This document shows positions 41,489 to 49,462 of a DNA stretch of 64,000 nt, one piece after another; positions within the stretch are counted from its first letter, which is position 1; each line of letters opens with the position of its first letter. Source of the stretch: Ruminococcus sp. (GTDB taxonomy: Bacteria; Bacillota; Clostridia; Oscillospirales; Ruminococcaceae). The DNA is taken from the NCBI RefSeq assembly GCF_017549005.1, contig NZ_JAFYYT010000047.1, forward strand, positions 62,001-126,000, given 5' to 3'. Both the position numbers and the translations under genes were made by a program. The notes beneath the pieces were generated by a model, which made no database searches, was not told where the DNA came from, and worked only from the letters and a program-made list of their open reading frames with translations.

Positions 41489-42757
41489 TTATTCCCCCTT
41501 GAACATATCAAAATGTTTCAGAGTCGGTATTGCTCCGTACTTACCCAACAGATAGTTCTTCTCGTAATTCTCGTCCTTGCGGATTTTAACTCCATCTTCA
41601 TCTACAAAATCAGCTAATGAGAAAAGATATGATATTCCATTTGAATCCTTTTCAGTGAACCAGATCTCATCTCTTCTGAGGATATTACCGTTAAGCTGCC
41701 AAGAGTCATGAGATGTAAAGATAAGTTGGGCATGATTTGTATTGATCTCAGGATCGAGAAACGTAATAACAAATGCTCTTACAAGCAGGGGGTGAAGTCT
41801 GGCATTAAGCTCGTCAATAAAGAAAACGCCACCCGTTGACAGCACATCCTGTAACATTGGATACAATGCAAACATTTTAAGCGTTCCGGCTGATTCATGC
41901 TGAAGCGGGATAGAGGTGGTCTGATCAGAGTCTATCATTTTATGAACAGCGTCAATTCTGAGCTTCTTATCCGAATCATCGATTTCAGACTTGATAACTT
42001 CAACATTAAAACCAATTATTGAAGGATCGAATGACGAGAAGTAATCAACTACTTTCTGTCTAACCTTTTCATCTTCTTCAAATCCTTCCGGTATAAGCTG
42101 AGATAAGAAAAAGTTCTCTATTGGTCTGCCAAAATCCGCAAAATCATTATGCACAAACCAATCCCTTATAAACTTAAGCTTTGCTATTTTTAGCTTAGCA
42201 CCAAGTGAGACAACCAAGGTTTCCTTTTCTAATGCGATAATCAAGTTCTCTCGACTTTTAGCAGGAATACCTGCAAAATCTAACTCTTCTCCATTACGAT
42301 AGAAAATACGCTTGAAATCGCCTCTTGAAGACTTTGACTTATAGTTTAACCATTCCTCACATACGCCATTACTGTCGACAGTGAATCCATAATTATAAGT
42401 CTTTGCTCCATTTTCCTCTGAGTCAATAAAATACACTTCAAATGAAGATTCTGCATTTTTGCTTGTATTATCGAATAAAAACGGAGTCGGCTTAAAAAAT
42501 CTCGAATTCTTTTTTGAATCAGATTCATCGCCATAATCGAGTGAATTGATAACATACGTTGACATATATCTGAAAGCTTCCTGAACATTAGACTTTCCGC
42601 TTGCATTCGCACCAAATATAGCTGCAACAGGCAATACCTTTTCATTTGCAATAGAAACAACATGATTATTAAATTCAGAAATCTTTGTTGCCGATAAATC
42701 TAGTATTGTATCATCCTTAAATGATTTGAAATTCTTAAAATTGAACTGTAATAACAT
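41489..42757 (-). CDS. rloA: RloA-like AAA/ABC-type ATPase
   Basis: 422 residues from ATG 42757 (AAGGAGG ahead). N-terminal FKNFKSFKDDTILDL and Walker A GANASGKS (residues 49-56) are the AAA15/21 OLD-like ATPase signature. Late GGVFFIDELNARLHPLL is the Walker B/D-loop and LIFTSHD the switch. Partner of RloB; the arrangement parallels AbiL and, more distantly, the AriA-AriB pair of PARIS. First gene of a probable five-gene operon. Confidence 0.88.
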   Translation of the reverse strand: MLLQFNFKNFKSFKDDTILDLSATKISEFNNHVVSIANEKVLPVAAIFGANASGKSNVQEAFRYMSTYVINSLDYGDESDSKKNSRFFKPTPFLFDNTSKNAESSFEVYFIDSEENGAKTYNYGFTVDSNGVCEEWLNYKSKSSRGDFKRIFYRNGEELDFAGIPAKSRENLIIALEKETLVVSLGAKLKIAKLKFIRDWFVHNDFADFGRPIENFFLSQLIPEGFEEDEKVRQKVVDYFSSFDPSIIGFNVEVIKSEIDDSDKKLRIDAVHKMIDSDQTTSIPLQHESAGTLKMFALYPMLQDVLSTGGVFFIDELNARLHPLLVRAFVITFLDPEINTNHAQLIFTSHDSWQLNGNILRRDEIWFTEKDSNGISYLFSLADFVDEDGVKIRKDENYEKNYLLGKYGAIPTLKHFDMFKGE

Positions 42758-42791
42758 AATGTAAAGCCTCCTTTTTTTCTCCTTACTATAT

Positions 42792-42842
42792 ATTATACTC
42801 AAAAAGCGCAAAATGTCAACACTTAATTGAGAAAAATTCTCA
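42792..42842 (-). promoter_or_regulatory. Promoter and palindrome of the RloAB operon
   Basis: TTGACA (42814-42819), 16 bases, TATAAT (42792-42797) on the minus strand. Directly upstream is the palindrome TGAGAA-AAA-TTCTCA (about 42828-42842), a candidate operator. Confidence 0.8.
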
Positions 42843-42868
42843 TTCAGATGTTATTTTTGCTTTCGTAT

Positions 42869-42902
42869 CAAAAAATCCTCATAGAAACGACCTATGAGGA
42901 TT
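42869..42902 (-). terminator. Terminator of the AbiEi-like gene
   Basis: Stem ATCCTCATAG/CTATGAGGAT with a T-run on the minus strand. It separates the AbiEi-like gene from the RloAB operon. Confidence 0.85.
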
Positions 42903-42943
42903 CTGGCTTATCACGTTTTACCAATATATACCATAAAAAACTA

Positions 42944-43657
42944 TCAGACTCCTATCCTTCTCCTAAGATTTCTTCTATCCCAATCGCTCTTCACCTGAAT
43001 TTCAGAAATCGTCGGATGTTTGTAGACAGACCTTGCAGAAAGGAACTCACCGAGCGTATTAGGAATATGATGAGTATCAAGTATCATACGAAGAAAAGCT
43101 ATGGCGGATTTAGGATAACCAACCTTTTCTATCACTTCATGCGTGACCTCATCATTGTATGATCGTAAGAACTTTGTATACATCTTTATCAACTTAGTAT
43201 GATCCACTGTACATATTTTATAATAGTTGGCACAGACTTCGAGCATAGCTATTGTATCAGTATACAGAGTAGAATATTCTATTTCATGCCTGATAAACTG
43301 CACATTACCTATCTTCATCTTGCTGTCACGCAGCAGAGAAGTATAAACTGTTCTGGTTTTGTAATCGCCTAACATGATTCCGGTGTCATGAAACAGCTTC
43401 TCACCGACTTCAAAACCTCGTCCCGAGGCAGTGAATATCTCAACTATATCATCATTTGTCAGCTTAAAGCTAAAGGGTGTATATTTGGGACGGCAATACA
43501 TACCGTTGCACAGTCTGATCAGCTTCTTTTCTTTGCAGGCTCTTTCAAGCAGCTTATAATAGTATGCCTCGCTCCAGCGATTGTTACGCTCTTTTTCTTT
43601 ATAGTATTTGCTTGCAATTATAGGTTCAAGCGGATCAAAGTCACAAAGCTCGATCAA
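42944..43657 (-). CDS. AbiEi-like (DUF6088) winged-helix protein
   Basis: 237 residues if translation starts at TTG 43657. WSEAYYYKLLERACKEKKLIRLCNGMYCRP is the winged-helix start of AbiEi-type antitoxins/DUF6088 proteins, and GNVQFIRHEIEYSTLYTDTIA follows. AbiEi proteins repress their own promoter; no AbiEii toxin is adjacent here. Start is uncertain: no ATG or GTG lies in frame, GAGGTGAT sits too far upstream for the TTG and would suit an ATT codon at about 43675. A solitary regulator or an orphan antitoxin are both possible. Confidence 0.7.
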   Translation of the reverse strand: MIELCDFDPLEPIIASKYYKEKERNNRWSEAYYYKLLERACKEKKLIRLCNGMYCRPKYTPFSFKLTNDDIVEIFTASGRGFEVGEKLFHDTGIMLGDYKTRTVYTSLLRDSKMKIGNVQFIRHEIEYSTLYTDTIAMLEVCANYYKICTVDHTKLIKMYTKFLRSYNDEVTHEVIEKVGYPKSAIAFLRMILDTHHIPNTLGEFLSARSVYKHPTISEIQVKSDWDRRNLRRRIGV

Positions 43658-43704
43658 AAGTTCAGTTACCGCAGTAATAAGGCATCACCTCGCACTTTTT
43701 CTTG

Positions 43705-43783
43705 ATTATATCATGTTAAAAGAAAAGTGTCAAGTAAAAACGCATTTTACGCAAAAATCTGTCAACTAAAACACACTTTTACG
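43705..43783 (-). promoter_or_regulatory. Promoter with tandem operator-like repeats
   Basis: TTGACA (43728-43733), 17 bases, TATAAT (43705-43710) on the minus strand. The block at 43728-43751 recurs at 43760-43783, 32 bases (about three helical turns) away, with 18 of 24 bases the same, including a second TTGACA. This suggests an autoregulatory operator pair. Confidence 0.75.
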
Positions 43784-43806
43784 TAATCTGCCTATATTTC
43801 AAGACA

Positions 43807-43840
43807 CAAAAAAGCTCTCACAGCCGAAACTGTGAGAGCC
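43807..43840 (-). terminator. Terminator behind the current ppdK
   Basis: Stem GCTCTCACAG/CTGTGAGAGC (43814-43823 with 43830-43839), T-run on the minus strand. It is carried by the element arm and replaces the original hairpin at 19029-19062, to which it is similar. Confidence 0.8.
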
Positions 43841-44024
43841 TTATCATTAACTATTCTATCGGCTCAGACATACACGTTTACACGGATGTCACGCCAATTA
43901 TGGAATTCACGCTTCTCGGACTTAGCTTTGAAGTACATCTCCGCATCGCCATGAAACAGCGTAAAATCGCCGATTTTGATATAGTCTTGAATTACTTCTT
44001 TTCGCTTATTGCAGCCTGAGCAGC
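43830..44024. other. Right attachment junction (attR) with ppdK-restoring arm
   Basis: The core GCAGCCTGAGCAGC (44011-44024) equals the one at 19117-19130. The arm left of the core supplies the last codons of ppdK (ISEKK-stop) and a new terminator, and in another frame the recombinase tail. Confidence 0.82.
43864..44010 (-). pseudogene. Detached recombinase C-terminal segment (element 2 copy)
   Basis: Forty-eight codons (44010 down to 43867) reading NKRKEVIQDYIKIGDF and on to RDIRVNVYV, stop TGA 43864-43866. Joining the core here to the core at 19117 keeps the recombinase frame (GCSGC then NKRKE). Its first codons overlap the end of ppdK in a different frame. Confidence 0.72.
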
Positions 44025-46619
44025 AGCGAGGCGAGCGATCGGAACACGGAAAGGTGAGCAGGATACATAGTCGAGGCCGATCTTGTGGCAGAACTCAACA
44101 GATGTAGGATCACCGCCGTGCTCACCGCAGATACCGCAGTGGAGCTTTGGATTAACAGGCTTACCGAGCTTGATAGCCATTTCCATGAGCTTGCCGACAC
44201 CTGTCTGGTCGAGCTTAGCGAAAGGATCGTTCTCGAAGATCTTCTTGTCGTAGTAAGCGCCGAGGAACTTGCCTGCGTCGTCACGTGAGAAGCCGTAAGT
44301 CATCTGAGTAAGGTCGTTAGTACCGAAGCAGAAGAAGTCAGCGTTCTTAGCGATCTCGTCAGCTGTAAGAGCAGCTCTTGGGATCTCGATCATTGTACCA
44401 ACTTCGTACTCGAGGTTAGCGCCTGTTTCCTTGATAACAGCGTCAGCAGTCTCAACAACTACCTTCTTAACGTACTTGAGCTCCTTAACGTCGCCAACGA
44501 GCGGGATCATGATCTCAGGCTTAACGTTCCAGTCAGCGTGCTTCTTCTTAACGTTGATAGCAGCCTTGATAACAGCCTTTGTCTGCATAGCAGCGATCTC
44601 AGGATATGTTACAGCAAGACGGCATCCTCTGTGACCCATCATTGGGTTGAACTCGTGGAGTGAAGCGATGATATTCTTGATATCAGCAACTGACTTGCCC
44701 TGAGCCTTAGCGAGAGCCTCGATGTCAGCTTCTTCAGTAGGAACGAATTCGTGGAGAGGAGGATCCAGGAAACGGATAGTTACAGGGCAGCCCTCGAGAG
44801 CCTCATAGAGAGCCTCGAAGTCGTTCTGCTGCATAGGCTCGATCTTAGCGAGTGCAGCCTCACGTCCCTCAACTGTATCTGAGCAGATCATCTCACGGAA
44901 AGCAGCGATTCTGTCTGCCTCGAAGAACATATGCTCAGTACGGCAGAGACCGATACCCTCAGCGCCGAGCTCTCTTGCCTTCTTAGCGTCAGCAGGAGTA
45001 TCAGCGTTTGTACGAACCTTGAGAGTTCTGTACTTGTCAGCCCAAGCCATGATTCTTCCGAACTCACCGGCAATCTGAGCGTCAACTGTAGGAATGATAC
45101 CGTCGTAGATGTTACCTGTTGTACCGTCGATCGAGATATAGTCGCCTTCCTTGAAGGTCTTGCCTGCGAGCTCGAATTTCTTGTTAGCTTCATCCATCTT
45201 GATATCGCCGCAGCCTGATACGCAGCACTCACCCATACCACGTGCAACAACGGCAGCGTGTGAAGTCATACCGCCGCGGACTGTGAGGATACCCTGTGCA
45301 GCCTTCATACCTGTGATATCTTCAGGAGATGTCTCAAGACGAACGAGAACTACCTTCTCGCCCTTAGCAGCCCACTCTACAGCGTCGTCAGCTGTGAATA
45401 CGATCTTACCGCAAGCAGCTCCGGGTGAAGCACCGAGACCCTTGCCGATAGGAGTAGCAGCCTTGAGAGCCTTTGTATCGAACTGGGGGTGGAGAAGTGT
45501 ATCGAGGTTTCTGGGGTCGATCATTGCAACAGCTTCCTGCTCTGTCTTCATGCCCTCGTCAACGAGGTCGCAAGCGATCTTGAGAGCAGCCTGTGCAGTT
45601 CTCTTACCGTTTCTTGTCTGGAGCATATAGAGCTTCTTGTTTTCAACAGTGAACTCCATATCCTGCATATCGTGATAGTGATTTTCAAGAGTCTGGCAAA
45701 CTTCCTTGAACTGAGCGAAAGCCTCAGGGAATGTCTCAGCCATCTGCTGGATAGGCATAGGAGTACGAACGCCTGCAACAACGTCCTCGCCCTGTGCGTT
45801 TGTGAGGAACTCACCCATGAGCTTCTTCTCACCTGTAGCAGGATCACGTGTGAAGGCAACACCTGTACCGCAATCGTCACCCATATTACCGAATGCCATT
45901 GACTGTACGTTAACAGCAGTACCCCATGAGAAAGGAATATCGTTATCACGTCTGTAAACGTTAGCTCTTGGGTTATCCCATGAACGGAATACAGCCTTGA
46001 TAGCGCCGATGAGCTGCTCCTTAGGATCGTCCGGGAAGTCCTTGCCGATCTTAGCCTTGTACTCAGCCTTGAACTGGCCTGCGAGCTCCTTGAGGTCGTT
46101 AGCGTCGAGCTCAACGTCCTGAGTTACGCCCTTCTTAGCCTTCATCTGGTCGATAAGCTCTTCAAAGTACTTCTTACCAACTTCCATAACTACGTCAGAA
46201 TACATCTGGATGAATCTTCTGTAGCAGTCCCAAGCCCATCTTGGGTTATTTGACTTTTCTGCGATAGTGTTAACAACTGTCTCGTTGAGACCGAGGTTAA
46301 GGATTGTATCCATCATGCCAGGCATTGAAGCTCTTGCGCCTGAACGAACAGAAACGAGGAGAGGATTCTCCTTATCGCCGAACTTCTTTCCTGTGATTCC
46401 TTCCATTTTAACGATATACTCGTTGATCTCTGCCATGATCTCGTCAGAGATTCCGCCGTCCTCATAATACTGAGTACAAGCCTCTGTTGTGATGGTGAAG
46501 CCCTGAGGAACAGGGAGACCGATGTTTGTCATCTCAGCGAGGTTAGCGCCCTTACCGCCGAGAAGCTCTCTCATGTTGGCATTACCCTCTGAGAAAAGGT
46601 AACAATACTTATTTGCCAT
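43992..46619 (-). CDS. ppdK: Pyruvate, phosphate dikinase
   Basis: 875 residues, full length. N-terminal nucleotide-binding domain (LLGGKGANLAEMTNIGLPVP), central phosphohistidine domain GGMTSHAAVVARGMG, and the C-terminal TIM barrel with GTNDLTQMTYGFSRDD and the CGICGEHGGDP active-site loop. It interconverts pyruvate + ATP + Pi and PEP + AMP + PPi, central to PPi-linked glycolysis in ruminococci. RBS TGGAGG. Its last residues AAISEKK come from integrated element DNA; the native AAIADKK end sits at 19108-19130. Confidence 0.97.
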   Translation of the reverse strand: MANKYCYLFSEGNANMRELLGGKGANLAEMTNIGLPVPQGFTITTEACTQYYEDGGISDEIMAEINEYIVKMEGITGKKFGDKENPLLVSVRSGARASMPGMMDTILNLGLNETVVNTIAEKSNNPRWAWDCYRRFIQMYSDVVMEVGKKYFEELIDQMKAKKGVTQDVELDANDLKELAGQFKAEYKAKIGKDFPDDPKEQLIGAIKAVFRSWDNPRANVYRRDNDIPFSWGTAVNVQSMAFGNMGDDCGTGVAFTRDPATGEKKLMGEFLTNAQGEDVVAGVRTPMPIQQMAETFPEAFAQFKEVCQTLENHYHDMQDMEFTVENKKLYMLQTRNGKRTAQAALKIACDLVDEGMKTEQEAVAMIDPRNLDTLLHPQFDTKALKAATPIGKGLGASPGAACGKIVFTADDAVEWAAKGEKVVLVRLETSPEDITGMKAAQGILTVRGGMTSHAAVVARGMGECCVSGCGDIKMDEANKKFELAGKTFKEGDYISIDGTTGNIYDGIIPTVDAQIAGEFGRIMAWADKYRTLKVRTNADTPADAKKARELGAEGIGLCRTEHMFFEADRIAAFREMICSDTVEGREAALAKIEPMQQNDFEALYEALEGCPVTIRFLDPPLHEFVPTEEADIEALAKAQGKSVADIKNIIASLHEFNPMMGHRGCRLAVTYPEIAAMQTKAVIKAAINVKKKHADWNVKPEIMIPLVGDVKELKYVKKVVVETADAVIKETGANLEYEVGTMIEIPRAALTADEIAKNADFFCFGTNDLTQMTYGFSRDDAGKFLGAYYDKKIFENDPFAKLDQTGVGKLMEMAIKLGKPVNPKLHCGICGEHGGDPTSVEFCHKIGLDYVSCSPFRVPIARLAAAQAAISEKK

Positions 46620-46862
46620 TGGTGTATACCTCCATTTTTTACATTACCGGACGCTTATCCGAAGGGACATCATCCGAGTTAAACATATTATAACACATTA
46701 AAGAAAAAATTACCATATTTTCAATGCCAAAAATAAGACGTTAAAAATGCTATATTTGTACAAAAATCAACAAAGCGGAGTAATTTTCGCAAAAAACACT
46801 TGCATTTACGGCTAAAGTATGTAAAAATAGGTGTATGAGCGCATGAAAGGAGAACGTGAAAC

Positions 46863-47507
46863 ATGAAAAAGCTTACAGCATTGCTTGTTGTATGCCTGAT
46901 GGCGGTCTGCGCGGCTTCGTGCAGTGAAAAGCCGGGCAAGGCAAAGAGCGGGGAGAACGCAGCTCAGGCAACTGCTCAGGCGCAGACTGAGACGCCTGTC
47001 CCGGCAGAAGCGGAACAGACTCTCAAGAAATTTGCGGAAAGCAGTGTATCAGGCGAAGTTGATACAATGATAAAGTGTATGTACCCCGAGGAAATGATAG
47101 AGGGTATGGAAAAGTCGGGCATGAAGCAGGAATTTGCCGCAGCTATGAGCTCGGGCGCAGGCGGAACGCTCAGGACTTTCAGCACGGACGGCGGAAAAAG
47201 ACTCAGCGACGAGGCTATAAAGTCCGCACAGCAGTATTTTGACGCATTTGCTCTGGGTCTGCAGATAAGCGGCAGGAGCTATCAGATAAAGGACGGCTAC
47301 GGCGTAAATGTCAATATCGGCATAGAAAAAGACGGCGAGACCAGTGAGTTTACCGATCCCGTAACGGTAGTCCTCGTTGAGGGGGAAGGCTGGAAACTCA
47401 TACCTGCGTCGGAAGAGTATCTTCTCGGTATGACACAGCAGCCGTCTGAACAGGCAGAGGCGACAACACAGGAGCAGGAGACATCAGAGCCTGCGCCGCA
47501 GAAATGA
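46863..47507 (+). CDS. Putative lipoprotein, function unknown
   Basis: 214 residues. A lipoprotein signal (MKKLTALLVVCLMAVCAASC) with lipobox AASC is followed by a Gln/Thr/Glu-rich spacer and a globular region (about 50-185) with a FAESSVSGEVDTMIKCMYP start, similar in style to NTF2-like/DUF4878-type extracellular domains, then a low-complexity acidic tail. RBS AAAGGAG. It precedes glmU by 29 bases and may share its transcript. Confidence 0.75.
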   Translation: MKKLTALLVVCLMAVCAASCSEKPGKAKSGENAAQATAQAQTETPVPAEAEQTLKKFAESSVSGEVDTMIKCMYPEEMIEGMEKSGMKQEFAAAMSSGAGGTLRTFSTDGGKRLSDEAIKSAQQYFDAFALGLQISGRSYQIKDGYGVNVNIGIEKDGETSEFTDPVTVVLVEGEGWKLIPASEEYLLGMTQQPSEQAEATTQEQETSEPAPQK

Positions 47508-47536
47508 CACTGCGGCTATTTGAGGAGGTATAAAAC

Positions 47537-48913
47537 ATGAATAAAGCTGTAATTTTAGCGGGCGGACAGGGCAAGCGAATGAAAGCGGAAATGCCCAAGC
47601 CCCTTTTCAGGGTCCTCGGCGAGCCTATGCTACGCTGGGTAATAACTGCCTGCGAGTCGGCAGATATAGCTGATATCTGCGTGGTAAAGGGCTTCAAGGG
47701 CGAAATGATCGACGAATATCTCGGAAAGAAGTACACAACTGTCCTTCAGGCTGAGAGACTGGGTACAGGCCATGCGGTACAGCAGGCTATCCCCTTCCTT
47801 GAGAACGATACCAGCGGCAATACCCTTGTACTCTGCGGCGACGCCCCATTCATCGACGAGGAAACTATCAGAAACTCCCTTGCAATGCACGAAAAACAGG
47901 GAAATGCAGTAACAGTAATAACCGCAGAACTGGAAAATCCCTTCGGCTACGGAAGAATAATCCGCAGCGCAAAGGGAATAAGCGGCATTGTTGAACAGAA
48001 AGACGCGACTGACGAGCAGAAAGCCGTAAAGGAAGTAAATTCCGGCGCCTACTGGTTCAGGACTGCCGATCTTGTGGAGCTCCTCGGAAAGCTCACCAAC
48101 GATAACGCCCAGAACGAGTACTACCTGACGGATACGGTTTCCATAGCCATTTCTGAGGGCAAGAACGCAGGAGCTTTCAAGTCGGACAATGCCGACATAA
48201 TCAAGGGGGCAAACGACAGGAAAGATCTCCTCGAGCTCAATACATACGCAAGAATGGCGGTTATCAACAAGCACCTCGAAAACGGCGTGGAGTTCACCTG
48301 TACTGACGGCGTTATCATCGAGCGCGGCGTTGAGATAGGTGTAGGCACGGAGATACTCCCCAACACTATCCTGAGAAGGAACACATCGGTGGGCAGAAAC
48401 TGCGTTATCGGACCCAATACTGTAGTTGAGAACTGCAAGATAGGCGACAGCGTAAAGCTCAATACCGTTCAGGCTTATGATTCTGTTATCGAATCAGGCG
48501 TTCATATTGGCCCTTACGTACATATCCGCCCCGACAGCCTTATCAGGTCTGAGGCAAAGATAGGCGACTTCGTGGAGATAAAGAACTCCACTATCGGTGA
48601 AAAGACGGCTATCGCACACCTTGCATACGTCGGCGACAGCGACATCGGAAAGCGCGTGAACATCGGCTGCGGAACCGTTACCGTAAACTACGACGGTATT
48701 GCAAAGAGCCGCTGCGTTATCGGCGACAACTGCTTCATCGGCTGCAATACAAACCTTATAGCTCCCGTAAAGCTCGGAAAAGCCGTTTATACAGCCGCAG
48801 GAACAACAGTGACGAGAGATGTTCCCGATTACGCGCTTGCCATTGACAGAGGCGTTATGAAGATAAACGAGGGCTATACCCTCAGAAAGCTCAAGACAAA
48901 GCTTGGAAAATAA
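47537..48913 (+). CDS. glmU: Bifunctional GlmU (UDP-GlcNAc pyrophosphorylase/acetyltransferase)
   Basis: 458 residues. The N-terminal uridylyltransferase has VILAGGQGKRMKAEMPK and the C-terminal left-handed beta-helix has many hexapeptide repeats (IGDFVEIKNSTIG, GDNCFIGCNTNLIAPV). It makes UDP-GlcNAc from GlcN-1-P for the cell wall. Both active sites look complete. RBS GGAGG; possibly co-transcribed with the lipoprotein gene. A weak GCGTTCGG/CCGGACGC hairpin follows at 48931-48952. Confidence 0.97.
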   Translation: MNKAVILAGGQGKRMKAEMPKPLFRVLGEPMLRWVITACESADIADICVVKGFKGEMIDEYLGKKYTTVLQAERLGTGHAVQQAIPFLENDTSGNTLVLCGDAPFIDEETIRNSLAMHEKQGNAVTVITAELENPFGYGRIIRSAKGISGIVEQKDATDEQKAVKEVNSGAYWFRTADLVELLGKLTNDNAQNEYYLTDTVSIAISEGKNAGAFKSDNADIIKGANDRKDLLELNTYARMAVINKHLENGVEFTCTDGVIIERGVEIGVGTEILPNTILRRNTSVGRNCVIGPNTVVENCKIGDSVKLNTVQAYDSVIESGVHIGPYVHIRPDSLIRSEAKIGDFVEIKNSTIGEKTAIAHLAYVGDSDIGKRVNIGCGTVTVNYDGIAKSRCVIGDNCFIGCNTNLIAPVKLGKAVYTAAGTTVTRDVPDYALAIDRGVMKINEGYTLRKLKTKLGK

Positions 48914-48971
48914 ATAAAAAAGCAATTATTGCGTTCGGGAGCTGCCGGACGCAGTAACTGCATGGAACGAG

Positions 48972-49000
48972 AAAAAGGTCTGCCCGTGAGCAGACCTTTT
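48972..49000. terminator. Terminator of the minus-strand RNA (bidirectional)
   Basis: Stem GGTCTGC/GCAGACC (48977-48983 with 48990-48996); five T follow on the minus strand, four T on the plus strand where it may also serve glmU. Confidence 0.85.
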
Positions 49001-49427
49001 CATATATGGTATAGAACGAAAACAGCAAAAGAATAACGACCTTCATTGACACCCTCTCAATAGCCAATCAAGGTCGCTATCAGGTGACGCCGAGCACCCT
49101 CTATACTCAGACGTCATTTACGGCGGGCACAAATTCCGCAGTGCCTTATACCTGTTTGCTATGCTGCCACGACTGCGCTAACGTATCAAGCGTCATTAAA
49201 CTGCTTTAGGCGATTAAACATATTATAGGCATTAATGTTTAATAACAGTTGTGATTAGTCAGAAGTCTGCTGAAACTGGATGGTTGGAATTGGGATCCGG
49301 CGGAGTTTAAAACCGGATCGAGCAACACAGGATATAATTGCCGATTTTGTTACAGGACACATAATATATCTTAACATTATTATGTGGTGGTAGAGAAGCC
49401 GATTTTTCGGCACATTTCTCTTCCAAC
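48972..49427 (-). ncRNA. Structured non-coding RNA of unrecognised family (~455 nt)
   Basis: Bounded by a consensus promoter (49434-49462) and a terminator (48972-49000), with no open frame of coding character. Strong helices (plus coordinates): 49392-49397/49416-49421 enclosing GCCGA/TCGGC; 49358-49366/49378-49386; 49294-49300/49313-49319; 49213-49221/49235-49243 inside 49199-49203/49246-49250; 49038-49043/49070-49075. The sequence does not show the hallmarks I know for tmRNA, RNase P RNA, SRP RNA or group I/II introns. It may be one of the large clostridial RNAs known only from motif searches, or new. Confidence 0.7.
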
Positions 49428-49433
49428 AATTGT

Positions 49434-49462
49434 ATTATAGACCATGTGGGGCGGAAGTTCAA
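49434..49462 (-). promoter_or_regulatory. Promoter of the non-coding RNA
   Basis: TTGAAC (49457-49462), exactly 17 bases, TATAAT (49434-49439) on the minus strand; predicted start near 49427. Confidence 0.85.

Larger units (their letters stand above)
37822..44024. mobile_element. Element 2: recombinase-less defence island using the same attachment site
   Basis: Bounded by the cores at 37822-37829 and 44011-44024. Its right arm is a diverged copy of the right arm of element 1, but its left end (37830 onward) shows no recombinase reading frame. Its base composition is clearly richer in A+T than the flanking host genes. It appears to be a passenger that could be moved in trans by the element-1 recombinase. 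Confidence 0.7.

Noticed and set aside
48972-49427. tmRNA, RNase P RNA, SRP RNA or 6S RNA as identity of the RNA gene
   Set aside because: The diagnostic conserved sequences of the first three are absent, and the length is more than twice that of 6S RNA.
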